Source: Reticulitermes speratus (taxonomy: Eukaryota > Arthropoda > Insecta > Blattodea > Rhinotermitidae). Taken from it: 64,000 bases of DNA. The translations under genes were made by a program, and so were the position numbers. Shown here in pieces: positions 9,520 through 21,421 of this stretch (positions within the stretch are counted from its first letter, which is position 1; every line of letters begins with the position of its first letter). Where the stretch lies: assembly GCA_021186555.1 (NCBI GenBank), contig JAJKFL010000013.1:34128743-34192742 (forward strand), given 5' to 3'. The notes beneath the pieces are model-generated. The model was not told the DNA's origin. It did no database searches and was given only the letters and a program-made list of their open reading frames with translations.

Positions 9520-10900
9520 ACAACGGGATGGATAGCGTCAAATTAACTCAAAGGAAGGTGACGCCTTAAATATTCATGGATGCATTAAAAGCACCATATT
9601 TAGTACGACAATTCGGCACCCGTACCTTTGCATAGTATTAAATAAGTCTGTATATTACTGTCCCAAACTCATTACAAAACAATATCGTTTCTTTACAGTC
9701 AAACCATGTCACTAGTCATTTGTATCATTTCCAGGGCCATACAGGTTTCAAAAAGAAATTATTAATTAAACCAATATGACTCTGAATGGCAAGCGGCGGT
9801 TGCAACATGTTACATGGACAGATATCACAAAGTTACCTTTTATGTGCGTTTTATTTAATTTTAGATAGCATTTTAGAATTGCGTTCGGTGACCAAATTGG
9901 ACATAAATTCTAACCGCAAATAATTATACTATTTTAGTTCATTTGTCACATCTTTTAAAGTGCTTACAGCTACTGCAGCTTTTGATGAGAAGTTAGTTGT
10001 GAATAAGGGACTGGTAAAAATGTGGAAGTAAATGGTCCCACCATTTCTCTGACGGGACTCAAGCACAACATAGAGGCTCTCAGAAATTATAATCGGCCTC
10101 TACAATCAAATCCGGTATCCCGGAATTCGAAGGAAGAGTGCCACTCACAAAACAGCAATACTTGGCTCTAATCCATAAATATCGTCATAATGTGCCGCAT
10201 GCCTCAAGCCTTGATACCAGCTCCATAATGTTTTTCAAAGCCCTCCATTCACTTCCCTCAAGTTTAATTCGTTCGCTCGTTACCGAGATTCTTCAGCTGT
10301 AAGTGTTTATCTGACTGTGAGGGGAGTGATAGCCCATGGCGTAATCCCCTCCCTCCCGCAAAAAACTGGGGCTCGTATTTCAGCTGTTAAAATGATAACG
10401 CACACGTGTTCATGCATTAGACGGAACTGAACAGTCTGCGACTAGTGTTAAATGTAAAACTGTACAGGAACTGATGTCGGACTGCTATACTCCTAGTAAC
10501 AAAAATGTTTAATCTTGAATTATAGGACATAGGCTAATTGCAGAGTGAGTAAGACTGGGAAGGGCGTACACCATAATTCCAAATGACGATCCGTATAGTT
10601 AATAGTTAATTCTGACCTGTTTGTCCGCGGAAGTAAAATTCACGTTTGCGAAGGTTTTTGAAAATCTAAGTTACTTGATAACATGCAGCAAGGTACTTTG
10701 GTGTAAATTTAAAAGAAACGTCTGTCCATCGTTTTGGGCGCCTATGTTACGTCAAAGAAAGACAGAAGCTGTAGTTAAGACGTTCCACCACGGCCACCCA
10801 CTTCATAGCACCCCACATCCTAAGGCTTGCTCTATCAAATGCCCTTCAGTGTAAAATATGCCAATTTTTCTGGCGCGGTTACGCTTCTTGTACTCTTTAG
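9520..10900. other. Gene-free stretch with one unassigned open frame
   Basis: A stop-free plus-strand frame of about 70 codons (roughly 10094-10311) includes FEGRVPLTKQQYLALIHKY and FKALHSLPSSLIRSL. It lacks an ATG near its start, and I found no good splice acceptor. I do not recognise it. The ORF at 10621-10854 begins with a non-ATG codon and has no family features. Otherwise I see nothing here. Confidence 0.25.
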
Positions 10901-10904
10901 ACTA

Positions 10905-11030
10905 CGAAAAAGGTGACGTATAGCTCCTCTGAAACTTTGGTAACTGTTTACCCATCTACACGGCGTCGTATCCCAGGAGGGATAAATTTTTCTCAACACC
11001 GCTACGAGAACCTAAAATCGTACCTTCTGT
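10905..11030. mobile_element. Foldback-family relic
   Basis: AGCTCCTCTGAAACTTTGGTAACTG is followed by CACGGCGTCGTATCCCAGG and ACACCGCTACGAGAACCTAAAATC. This is the right-arm order of the family, ending in the GCC(G)TGAAA-like outer segment. Confidence 0.55.
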
Positions 11031-11434
11031 TTATGTTTAAGAACGCCTGATAAATGACCAGGTAATTGTGATCGTGGTGTTGTTGTCAGTCTGCCCTTGA
11101 TGACACACCGCATGTCCCCTTATGCAAACAGGGAAACAATAAGAAATAAGATTAATTATCGCTTTTGTCCACCTGTGAGGCTTAACTTAGGCTAAATACG
11201 CGCTTTGTGTTATTGACGGCTTTGGTGGGTGCTTCACATGGCTTGATTGATTATCATGTAGTTCCCCTGACGAAAGGCGGAATATTCATTTTGTTTGTTT
11301 TTCGGCATATTTACAGAAAGATTTGTTATTGCACCTAAGCTGTGCGCTGTGCAAGCGTATGGGCCAGTTCGTGCTGTATGTGTATACATTCTAGTACCAT
11401 CACAGTCAACGCAGTAGCTTCAAATGCCTATGCA

Positions 11435-11602
11435 CAGTGAAACCCGTCTTAAACGGAACCTGGACATAGCGGAAACCTGTCTTTAGCGGAAAACTTTTAC
11501 AGTCTCAGGGATTCAAAGTTCAAGTACCTGTATTAAACAGAACCTTCCTGAAACTGAAAACAGTTCGCTCCCTTGCGGTTCCGTTATAGGCGGGTTTCAC
11601 TG
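11435..11602. mobile_element. pogo/Tigger-type MITE, 168 bp
   Basis: It begins CAGTGAAACCCGTCTTAAACG and ends with the inverse of CAGTGAAACCCGCCTATAACG. The TIRs are about 26 bp with three mismatches. A TA follows the right end, while the left flank is CA, probably a mutated TA. It has no coding capacity, so a pogo-family transposase would have mobilised it in trans. Confidence 0.8.
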
Positions 11603-12448
11603 TACAATACATCGCTGCATCGCAATTACAACACTGGTTCTAATATGAAAATTGTAATAAAACGCGGAGGTTCTTGCGCGCATACGAACATATCCAGTAT
11701 GTATCTTGTGAATCCAATCCAATAATCAGATTTTAAATATTTCCCTAACTTCAGCCAGTGTTCCTTTGGGGATATTTTGCGCAGCAGCTGTGATTTCTGC
11801 CTTAATTTCATGAACCCTTCATAGGCGTGTTTCTGAAATTTAACAAGGATTGTTTAATAATTTTAATACTGCTACCACTACTACCACTATTACTACTGGC
11901 ACTACTGCTAATACTACGACGATAATCCAAATGCACTGTATTCCCTGATTAAAATAAGACATTCTAAAGTCATGACATTTCGGAGACTGGCTTTTGAGTC
12001 TGTCCTCAGTTGATGAAAGGGGAGGGAAGTGTTCTGTTAGGCCTGTTAAATAAAACCAATATTATGCAGCATATCGAAATTGCTCAGTATAGGTTTCCTC
12101 GCTTTTTCTCTTCTGAAAACAGAGATATGTCCAGCCTCCGAAAGTCGTTTTCATAAAGTATTTAATTTTAATCAGACAACGGCCGAAGTCACATTATACC
12201 TGAAGGCACAGTCCTTCAGGAGTACCTATTAGAAATTATCACAGGATTCAAATGCTAGGAGTAAAATCACGTATTTTATTCCTGTGTTTGAACACTGAGT
12301 GGATTTCAGTGGTAATTTTTACAATCCGTCCGCCTTATCCCAGGTGGAAGAGGCCCCACGTTGGGTTAGATAGTAGAACAGGGGCCTTGGATCTGGCCTA
12401 AACATTTTATGTTCTTTATGTACCTAACATCACAAAATATGTCGAATT
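11603..12448. other. Gene-free stretch
   Basis: It contains a short CTACTACCA-type trinucleotide run near 11868-11900. A line resembling the foldback core (CATGACATTTCGGAGACTGG, 11970-11990) and its inverse (CCAGCCTCCGAAAGTCG, 12131-12148) form a weak inverted repeat. No gene is seen. Confidence 0.35.
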
Positions 12449-12461
12449 ATTATGCAAAAGT

Positions 12462-12726
12462 GGCCGATCCCAGTGGCCGTGCTGTCTGAGGCGTGGGTCT
12501 GCGGCCGCTCGCTTACTAGGATTGTGGGTTCGAATCCCACCGGGACCATGGATGTGTGTGTCTTGTGAGTGTTGTGTGTTGTCAGGTAGAGGTCTCTGCG
12601 ACGGGCTGGTCCCTCATCCAGAGGAGTCCTACCGAGTGTGGTGTGTCTAAAAAGTGTGATCGTGAAGCCTCGAAAAATGAGGCGGCCTAGGCCCCCAAGG
12701 GGCTGTCAAGCCATTGCAAAAAAAAA
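12462..12726 (+). mobile_element. tRNA-derived SINE (SINE-A), plus strand, with target duplication
   Basis: The head is GCCGATCCCAGTGGCCGTG, the B-box is GTGGGTTCGAATCCCACC, and the body ends in an A-run. The flanks ATTATGCAAAAGT (12449-12461) and ATTAAGCAAAAGT (12727-12739) match at 12 of 13 bases, marking the target-site duplication. Other copies lie at 31429, 32746 (minus), 36477 (minus, 3' part), 40183 (minus), 44440 (decayed) and 53631. RNA polymerase III transcription from the internal A/B boxes is expected. Confidence 0.9.
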
Positions 12727-12788
12727 ATTAAGCAAAAGTAGTATAACCTTGAAAGGGTTTAATTATCTAAATTGAAATGTTATTATCA

Positions 12789-13124
12789 CAGTAGAATTTC
12801 AGTTCTTCGAAGTGAACGGGACCGTGTTACTTCGAACAACTGAAAATCTCGGATTACACGGATTACGACGTTTTAGAACATATGATTACGAATATAGTGA
12901 AATGCACACATTGTTCAGTACGTACTATGTGTATGACATTGTATTTGAATTAAAATGTATACAATAGTACAGCAGTAGAATATAATATAATATGCACTCT
13001 TCAGTTAGATTGTAAAGAATGAAAACCTTCCCTCTACTTTAAGACGCAGAAAAGTCTTTAAGACATCAGCTTGGATGAAACGGAGCCTCGAAAAATCGGG
13101 ACTCCGAGAATCGAGACTACACTG
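12789..13124. mobile_element. pogo/Tigger-type MITE, 336 bp
   Basis: The left end starts CAGTAGAATTTCAGTTCTTCG. The right end reads inversely CAGTGTAGTCTCGATTCTCG and is followed by TA. The termini are diverged, but the CAGT...ACTG ends, the TA site and the lack of an ORF fit the pogo MITE pattern seen again at 46628. The left flank is not TA. Confidence 0.6.
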
Positions 13125-13126
13125 TA

Positions 13127-15055
13127 TTTGCAATTATTTCATATCTCAAATCAAAACAGTGATGTGCGAGTAATCTACGAGTAAGTGTAAAAACCAGGGT
13201 GTGAAAATAGCTCTACCAAGAGGACAAACAGGGCGGAATACAGTTAATATTCCGTAGGAAAAGAATAGTTGTTTATTGGGTCAATAATCATGCGAAACAT
13301 ATAAATTCACTGTGGATGCAGGATTTAGAAACTTTCGTGAGTGGTACATATAATGACCATTGTGCTTTAAATGTTTAAAGGTTAAAGTATTTTTGGGTTC
13401 AGTATTCTGAAATCAGGGAACGCTGCAGCAGTGGCGCATCTACCGACTGTATTTGCCAACTACTTGCCTGAGCTGTCAGGCCCAACTTCCCTTCTGAAGT
13501 TAACTTAATAAATATTTTCACTCCAGATGTTTCTGCAATGTTAACACATAATATTATTCTTAGGCTATAAGAAAAGTGTCTTATGCGCTTCCCAGAGCTT
13601 CCGGATACTTGGTGGCGTCCCCGGGAGATCAATTTGTGAATAGAAAGGATCATCTTAGGGGCCGTGAAATCGCAGTGGGATTCTTCATTTAAAACCACTG
13701 CTGCCAACCCAACAAAGGCAGCTAATAATTGGGAAAATTAAGTGTCTTTTCTGTCTCTGTCTTCAGATATTAGCGCGGATGTTTTGATTCTAACCCTTCT
13801 CATCTCCTCCACCCCCTTTCATTCCTCCTTACATATTTATTCAGGAGTGAAAGGGAGGTTTAAAGCAGAACTGTATTTGCATGGGCTTCACGACGCGTTT
13901 AACTTCATCCAACTAATTTGAATAACTGGGGGGGGGGGGGGTATTGGAACTCGCCTCTTTATTGTTGGGTGCATTAAAAATTTTTTTTTCATAAATGGCT
14001 GACCACTGAGGGATTAATGTTCTACCTTGTTCTCATAACTTAAAGAACATCTAAGATTATGGCTTCTTGTGCTGAATGGCTTTTCCCTTGTGTTTTAAGT
14101 TATAAACACAAAGAATAAACATGCTGGTTGTGGGTAATGAAATATGTTCCGCTTATCCCTTTCAGTAACATATCGTACATGAGAAAGAAGTGTCAAATGC
14201 GTAAGGAATGTTGATAGGAACGCCTGAAGGTAAGTGCCATTTGGCAAACTTAAGCGCAGGTGGGAGGATTCAAATGAGTCTAATAATATTTACTGGATAG
14301 TATATATTATAATTTTAGATTTCAACTTTCGTCCTTCGCCCATTTCGACCGTCACCAACAACATCGTCTACCCGAGCCATACAGCCAACTGCTTTTACAG
14401 CGAGTAGTATACAAGTTATTAGTATGTGGTCAGATATGTATCGACCGTTTTATGGTCATCGACAGGGATATGTAAACACAACTGATAATTTTATTATTAT
14501 TCAATTTCTTCCATTCCTTTGTCCTTCCTCTTTCTTAGGTAATCATATTTTCCTCAGGACCCTGTTCTCGTACCCTGAATACGCATGACTGAAGGCTTGG
14601 TTGTCCAACCCGCGACACGCCAGGTTTTATTATGCCGCTGTCCGTGCTCACATTTTTACATTATGTGCTTACTATAACAATTGCACAATAATTTAGGCAG
14701 TTAGGTATACCACTTATTGTAGTTTTTACACGTGGTCTTCTAGAAAATTACACCGTGGCTGGATATCCGGTTTAAGCCTTTCATGACGCTGGGGTTTAAA
14801 TTTCTACTACTGCCCCGAAAGGAAGGGTTTTGTATTTACAGTAACGTTAAATGTCTTCGCGAGCATGCGGTGCACATAGGCCGGCGGCATGTGAAGAATT
14901 GAAGGTCCTTACAGTGCACCGGCTTAGGCGTTGGAGGGTTAAGACATCGTCTAGGATGGTAGGCTGTCCATCTACCAGATTACATGACGTCATTACGTCT
15001 AAGATTTCAATATGAAACGTCGTTTACTCCTTAATTTTGAGGGCCCAAGTTCCAC
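13127..15055. other. Gene-free stretch with a G14 run
   Basis: A run of 14 G occupies 13928-13941. The minus-strand 102-codon ORF at 13399-13707 has no family I can name and no strong promoter or splice context. The rest is AT-rich sequence without recognisable elements. Confidence 0.35.
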
Positions 15056-15067
15056 AGCCATTTATGT

Positions 15068-15230
15068 TTAGGCATATCGTTACATTCCTCAATAAATATA
15101 CACTGTTAACCGTCGAACACAACCACTTTGTGCAGTTCTTGTATTGTACGCATTCGACATGTTTCGAACATTTTGGTTCATCACCAAGAGCTTCCTTATT
15201 TGTGCTGAGGTATTGTAACACTTTTTCTTA
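15068..15230. repeat. Diverged inverted repeat around ACATGTTTCGAAC
   Basis: GTTACATTCCTCAATAAA at the left is partly inverse to TTTGTGCTGAGGTATTGTAAC at the right. The centre holds GACATGTTTCGAACATTTTGGTTCATCACC, a core like those of the other foldback elements. The 118-codon plus-strand ORF 15037-15393 passes through it and is not convincing as a gene. Confidence 0.45.
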
Positions 15231-15399
15231 TGTTACACGATTGCACTTACTGGCGTGTTGTCGGTTTGCTGCAATAAACACAGTGTTCGTACGACTTAGA
15301 CGAGGGGCAGTGTATATTTATTCCACAGCAATTTGTACACCAAGTAAAGTCAGGCTATACCTTTTAGTTTTCCGTTTATCTCTTAAATATTAATTGAAC

Positions 15400-18200
15400 A
15401 TTGGAAATTGTGTTAGGCAGGGGAGAAGCACAGAAATTGGTGCCACGTTCTGGATTTTGTCTTCAGTAGGGATAAGGTAGATGTATAAGATTTGCTTACA
15501 GGGCCAGTTCTTGGAGAAAGTTATCGAACATTCATGTAGTCAGAGGTACAATCAAAGATTGTTTTCAAAATAATTGAATTGTTTTTATCAGTATTTGTAT
15601 ATTTTCTTTTTCCAAACAATCAAGATGGGAAGATATCTGTCATGCCACACTCCAGCCGGCTTCCATGAATGTCGGCGTCAGTAACTGTCTGTCCTGCAAA
15701 AGCTGATATCCGGCAACTGAACAAAAATGACCAGTTTAGTTGCATCATACCACAGTAATCTTAGTCCTTTTAGAAGTCCACTCTTTAGTCCCATTAGAAT
15801 ACAAGTTGCAAAAAGCGACTGCAATTGGCCTTGTCATTTTTGTCCTTTCGTCTGTCTTTCGCCCTCCGTCCCTCTGTCGTCACCGGGCAGACCAAATCCC
15901 CCCTAGACTGACTTTCATGAAATTTCTTATTTGCGGTTTTATTTGACATTTGTCACCACATTTCGATTTTATTTAAAAAATCAGACAGAATAACAGCTAT
16001 TTTACAAGAAAACCTACGCACTTTTGTGATCTCTCGCAGTGATTTTTCTTTACAACGCAGACAGACTGTGTATCCTGTTAAGTTACGCACTGAGACCGAA
16101 GAAACAGTTAACAACCGAACATAACAGTCAACATTTACGAGATATTGATTATTATCATCGTAAATCTGTTGCTAAGATAGTGAGAAATCTTACATTGTGT
16201 GCTGTGGAAAACGTGGAAAGGCACATTTAAGGTACACGCAACTTCGGTGTTTGTCCTAAAATTATTCACGTATTTAATATCGAGGGACAATAAGATATCG
16301 AACCTGCCGAAACTGTTACTCTCTGCAGATATTTCTAACTTGTTATTTCGTTAATAACACTTCCTCCTTCGTATAAATTAATTACATGTTTCAGCACAAC
16401 TTGGGCGCTGTTATCAGATCAATAGTTTCAGTGATAATAGAACATCAGTCTTAAAGCGTTGCATATTACGTATATTTTCTTATTTAATTATACATATTAA
16501 AATCCACAAAATACACTTTTAGGGAGGCTCCATAATTTTCATTAACCAAGCTCGCACATGTTTCGGCCCATCAGGCTCATTATGGATGAGTTTATAGTAG
16601 TAGAATGAGAAGTATATAAAGAATTAAGAGGGCATATACAAATAAAACCTTTATAAATTAAAAAATTAAAAATGTCTGTTACATGTCATCGTTTTGAAAA
16701 TTTTTCTGTTAGTAGTCTGACGGATGAAACCTCTGCATTTTCTTAAAATGGCTTTGTTGAACATTTTTGGCAGCATATGTCATAAAATATATAAGCTTCA
16801 ATATAAGAAGCTCTATACAATTATGTGTTACATATACAGTCGCAGCTCAAGACTTTTGTGTCCAAACATTTAAAAGGATTTGTCATCACTAAAACTATAT
16901 AACACAGAATGTGTACACAAAATGCACCATATTCAGCGAAGTCTGGAGTTGTTCTCTGAAGTATGTCCAGTATGACCTTGTGGATAATATATAAATATAT
17001 GTTACGTGTACGACCATATTTAATAAAGCAAAGGGTGTATTAATAATTAATTAATGGGGTAAATAAAAGTATTAATAAAGGTATCTAATGGTTTGACATT
17101 ATATTGCCCTCAAACTTCCTAAACGTTCACCATAATAAACCCCACGTGTGTTTATTATATAAAATAAATATAATGCCTCAAAGTTATAGAAGGAAGCAAG
17201 ACTTTCTGACGTTCGTTGATACTTTTGTTTTGATGTTATGAATCTGTCAGTAATTAAGACTCTGTAGTGTCGAGTAGTTGAATGATTGATGAAATACGTA
17301 GTAGAAAGGATTCGGATGGATCAGTACATATTTTCTTGTCATTTTCCTGGCGGATATTCGGTCGAGTTTCGAAGCAGGCATGTCCCCACTTCAATCTATA
17401 GCTGTATTACTAACGCAACCTCTTCGGTGATATTTTTTTAAGTAACTGAATATTCGTTACTGGCTTTCGGTTATTCTTCCTATACTTCCATCACATTCAT
17501 GCACAAAGCTCATCTAAACAATATTCAGTAATTCTTTACTACCTCGGAGGAAGCACACAGTGTCTCCGTCAGTCCATTAAGTTAGGAAAACAACAGCTGT
17601 TTTTATGGTAACCGAAAGTAAAGAAAAAACATACTGTAAGTGACGTACTCTATTAACCATTAGAATGCGGGAGATTTAAATCCCAAATTGGCCGCTGACA
17701 GCCGGTGTTATTTTCGTTTTAAATGCCCGTTTTTGCACGTGCTGATATTATCCGTTGTATTTCATACATTTTTAAAGATAAAAACTTCAAATAAAAGTAC
17801 ACGCTTAATAATAAATCCATCTACCCGTTACGCAAGTTTCAAGAAAATCCACCTATTTTTACGCAGCTTAGTTGAAGGTAATTTTTTATTTTGTTTATTT
17901 TTTACTTAAAGCTTCATTTTCTAGATTTATTCATTTCAAATGTCTCTTGCTGTCACTGTGCTATAAACTTTGGAGCTGACTGTACACGTCACCTTGTTAC
18001 CTGAGACGCTGTTTAGGTTGTAATCTTTATAATGTGTTTAGTTTTCGTGGTAGTGCTGGCTTATCTGGGTGCTGAGTTCATATGCAGTCAGTGGGAGGAG
18101 AAAGGAATGAATACAGACATCCATTGCTCTGGTTAGTGCAATATGGGACCACAGGCAAATGTCCTTCATTCTGCTGTAAGGATTTCTTCGTGACTGGTTT
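15400..18200. other. Gene-free AT-rich stretch
   Basis: A single foldback-type arm lies at 16505-16590 (CTCGCACATGTTTCGGCCCATCAGG) without an inverse partner nearby. TATGTCATAAAATATATAAG and several long AT blocks follow. I see no protein-coding signal; the listed short ORFs (15740, 16039, 17688, 18082) lack homology features or good context. Confidence 0.4.
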
Positions 18201-18269
18201 GAAGTTTAGGTTCATGCTTATGTCTGTCGTCAACTCAACAGTTCAGTCCACTGCCTGTCCTAGCAATAA

Positions 18270-18485
18270 CATGCGATAGCCAAGCAGAGCAGACGCTTGT
18301 ATCACCATAAGAGAAAGCAGACACCGGCTTATGCAGTGTAAGAGAATTCGGTGACTTGTGTGTTCCGCCAAAAACAAAGAACAAAGGACGAAAGTCAAGT
18401 GTCCAGAATGCAACATAGGGTTGTGTGCTACCCCATGTTTGGAGATATGTCATACAAAACTGCATTTGTGAGGAGCACCTGACAC
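18270..18485 (+). pseudogene. piggyBac-type transposase C-terminal cysteine-rich relic
   Basis: A plus-strand frame at 18370-18465 reads KNKEQRTKVKCPEC, then NIGLCATPC, then LEICHTKLH. This CxxC...C...C...H pattern is characteristic of the zinc-binding cysteine-rich domain at the C-terminus of piggyBac transposases, which contacts the TTAA-bounded ends. Upstream the frame is broken. I could not define TTAA ends. The 91-codon minus-strand ORF (18235-18510) is the shadow of this relic. Confidence 0.6.
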
Positions 18486-18489
18486 TAAA

Positions 18490-19280
18490 TTTCAAAAGCG
18501 GAACACACAAATGTAAGTAAATATAACTGTTTAATTACTGAACTGATATTTTTCAGTAGCGTCTACTTGATGAAATAATGGGGGTGAAGCGGTTGTGGAT
18601 TTTACAGAAGGGGCTGTATGAAGGAAGAGAGACTTGTCGGAAGGTCCTTTATGTATGTGTATTTGCTTCACTTCGCCAATTTGAGGAACCACTGCCTGGA
18701 GATGCAAGTAAATAATTCGTGACTGCTGGAAAAATCATAAGGATATTAATAGGAAAGATTAAACCTCATTAGTGATAATTTTAATTAGAATTAAATTTCA
18801 CACAATCTTTCATGCCTGTACAAGCCTTTCAGACAAATATTGTGAAAAAGGGACGTGTAATTATAGAGGCAGATATTTTAAAAAAACGACATGTCGTTGC
18901 GGGACAATGTTTTCCTGTTCGGCCGTGAGGGTATTTAAATTGCTGGGACAGCGTTTTCCCGTTCGGACCTAAAGGGTTAATGAAAGTTACGGCATACGGT
19001 ACATATAGTTACCGCTGTACTTAAAACCGTAAGACCGTAGAAGACCGATCTTGCAACACCACGCGTGTGCATTCCTAAGTTCTCTACTAACCCTGTTTCA
19101 TTTACAGAAACCAGAAGAAATGAATCAATATTCCGTGCCGCTATTTATGTAAATGATTGATACTGTAATTCTCTAGCTGTAGTCTCTGCTGACATTTCCT
19201 TCGTCTATTCTGCTGAGTCACCTACAGTCATTTGAACAGTTATATTTGCATTGATACTCCTACAAGAACATAAATAAGAA
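18490..19280. other. Gene-free stretch
   Basis: Nothing recognised. There is a local duplication of GGGACAATGTTTTCCTGTTCGG (18900) and GGGACAGCGTTTTCCCGTTCGG (18946), 46 bp apart, of unknown meaning. Confidence 0.4.
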
Positions 19281-19284
19281 TGAG

Positions 19285-19600
19285 CAGAATTCCCACAGGG
19301 CAATCGCGACTCCTCTCGTGAGGAGAGTTGCAAAACAATATGGAAACGCCGGTGGTTCAGTCGGTATGTTAGACTTTTCCAATACCGGTGTTGCTACCTA
19401 TCGGTAAACTGTTGTATCGCTTCCATTCGTTGGGACTGAAAGTGCTCGAGAGAGATCAGGCGGTTACTTCGTGAAGAATCGGCGAACGGAAGGCCGAGTC
19501 GACGCGAAGGTCGTACAAACGGTATTACGTGGCCGTGGAAATAGCGAGATTCCAATCGGAAGCAGAGTATGCAGAAGAATACTTGAATTTATGTCATTGA
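19285..19600 (+). other. CpG-rich patch with an open frame
   Basis: This segment is conspicuously richer in CpG than the flanks (for example GAATCGGCGAACGG and GTCGACGCGAAGGTCG). It includes a stop-free frame of about 78 codons after a TAA near 19405, ending near 19629, with no early ATG. A perfect inverted repeat ACTCCTCTC/GAGAGGAGT type lies at 19311-19329. I cannot assign a product; an exon, a 5' UTR or a GC-rich repeat are all possible. Confidence 0.25.
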
Positions 19601-19853
19601 GAAAATTTAAAATGATAGCTTATTCCTAGTGATTGCACATGAAACCTCTAATTAAAATACAAATGATTAATTTCAGCGAACGTACCCACAAAATGCAGAG
19701 CAGAAATTGCAGGGCTTATTTGACGTTCTTTGCAATGTAATGAATAGCACAGCAGTAACTCGTATGACTAACATTCCAGAGGGTCTTTGTTCGAGTCCCA
19801 GACTCCATATATCTCATTAATCAATTGTGTGACTTTCCTTCAAACTTCTAGAC

Positions 19854-19876
19854 CAGTGCTTTTCAAACTCTTTTCT
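19854..19876 (+). repeat. hAT-like terminal motif at the minisatellite edge
   Basis: CAGTGCTTTTCAAACTC resembles the 5' termini of many hAT elements (CAGTG..TTCTCAAAC). It stands immediately before the tandem array. No matching 3' terminus was found near 21420. Confidence 0.4.
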
Positions 19877-19877
19877 C

Positions 19878-21421
19878 GCGTATCACTGTCCAATACAAAA
19901 CATCTACACGTGCCACTATCACAATACAAAACATGTACGCGTATCACTGTCACAACACAAAACATGTACACGTACAATATCACAGTAAACATGTACACTA
20001 CCACTATCACATACAAATTATGTACACTTACCACTATTACAATACAAATCATGTAATACACTGTTAAATACAAACATTACGGTTTATTGTCACAATACAA
20101 AACATGTACACGTACCACTATCACAATACAAAACATATACACGTACCACTATCACAATACAAAACATGTACACGTGCCACTATCACAATACAAAACATTA
20201 CGCTATCATTGTCACAATACAAAACATGTACACTTACCATTCACAATACAAAACATGTACACGTACCACTATCACAATCATTACACGTACCACTGTACAA
20301 TACATGTACACGTACCACTGTCACAATACAAAAAGTACACGTACCACTGTCACGATACAAAACATGTACACGTACCACTATCACAATACAAAACATGTAC
20401 ACGTACCACTATCACAATACATAACATGTACACGTACCACTATCACAATACAAGTACACGTACCACTGTCACATACATGTACACGTACCACTATCACAAT
20501 ACAAAATTACACGTACCACTGTCACAATACAAAACATGTACACGTACCACTATCACAATACAAAACATTGTAGACGTATCACTTATCACAATACAAAACA
20601 TTTACGCGTATCATTGTCACAATACAAAACATGTACACGTACCACTATCACAATACGAAACATGTACACGTACCACATCACAATACAAACATGTACTTTA
20701 TCACTGTCACGATACAAGACATGTACACATACCACTATCACAATACAAAACATGTACACGTACACTATCACAATACATGTACACGCACACTGTCACAAAA
20801 CATGTACACGTACCACTGTCACAATACGAAACAGTACACGTACCACTGTCACAATACAAAACATGTACACGTACCACTGTCACAAACAAAACATGTACAC
20901 GTACACTTATCACAATACAAAACATGTACACGTACCATTATCACAATAAAAACATGTACACGTACCAATATCACAATACAAAACATGTACACGTACATTT
21001 ACAATACAAACATGTATACGTATCACTATCAAATACAAAACATGTACACGTACCACTATCACAATACAAAACATGTACACTTACCACTATCACAATACAA
21101 AACATGTACACGTACCACTATCACAATACAAAACATGTACACGTTACCACTATCACAGTCAAAACATACAGTACCACTTCACAATACAAAACATGTACAC
21201 GTACCACTATCACAATACAAAACATGTATACGTACCACTTCACAATAAAAAACATGTACACGTACCACTATCACAATACAAATTATGTACACTTACCACT
21301 ATTACAATACAAATCATGTACACGTTACCACTGTTACAATACAAAACGTGTATACTTACCACTGTCACAATACAAAACATGTACACATACCACTATCACA
21401 ATACAAAACATGTACACGTCG
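19878..21421 (+). repeat. Minisatellite, about 50 units of 31 bp
   Basis: The tandem unit is 31 bp, with the core ACATGTACACGTACCAC preceded by a CACAATACAAA segment. A clean unit occupies 20390-20420. Units vary by single-base changes (CTATC/CTGTC) and by small deletions of one to ten bases, most numerous at 20260-20900. Both edges are more diverged (19878-20090 and 21250-21420), as expected when unequal exchange homogenises the middle. The unit lacks stops in the forward frames and 31 is not a multiple of 3, so long ORFs arise automatically. Confidence 0.95.

Noticed and set aside
13399..13707. 102-codon minus-strand ORF
   Set aside because: I could not connect it to any family, and it stands alone without promoter or splice support. 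It may be an old repeat.
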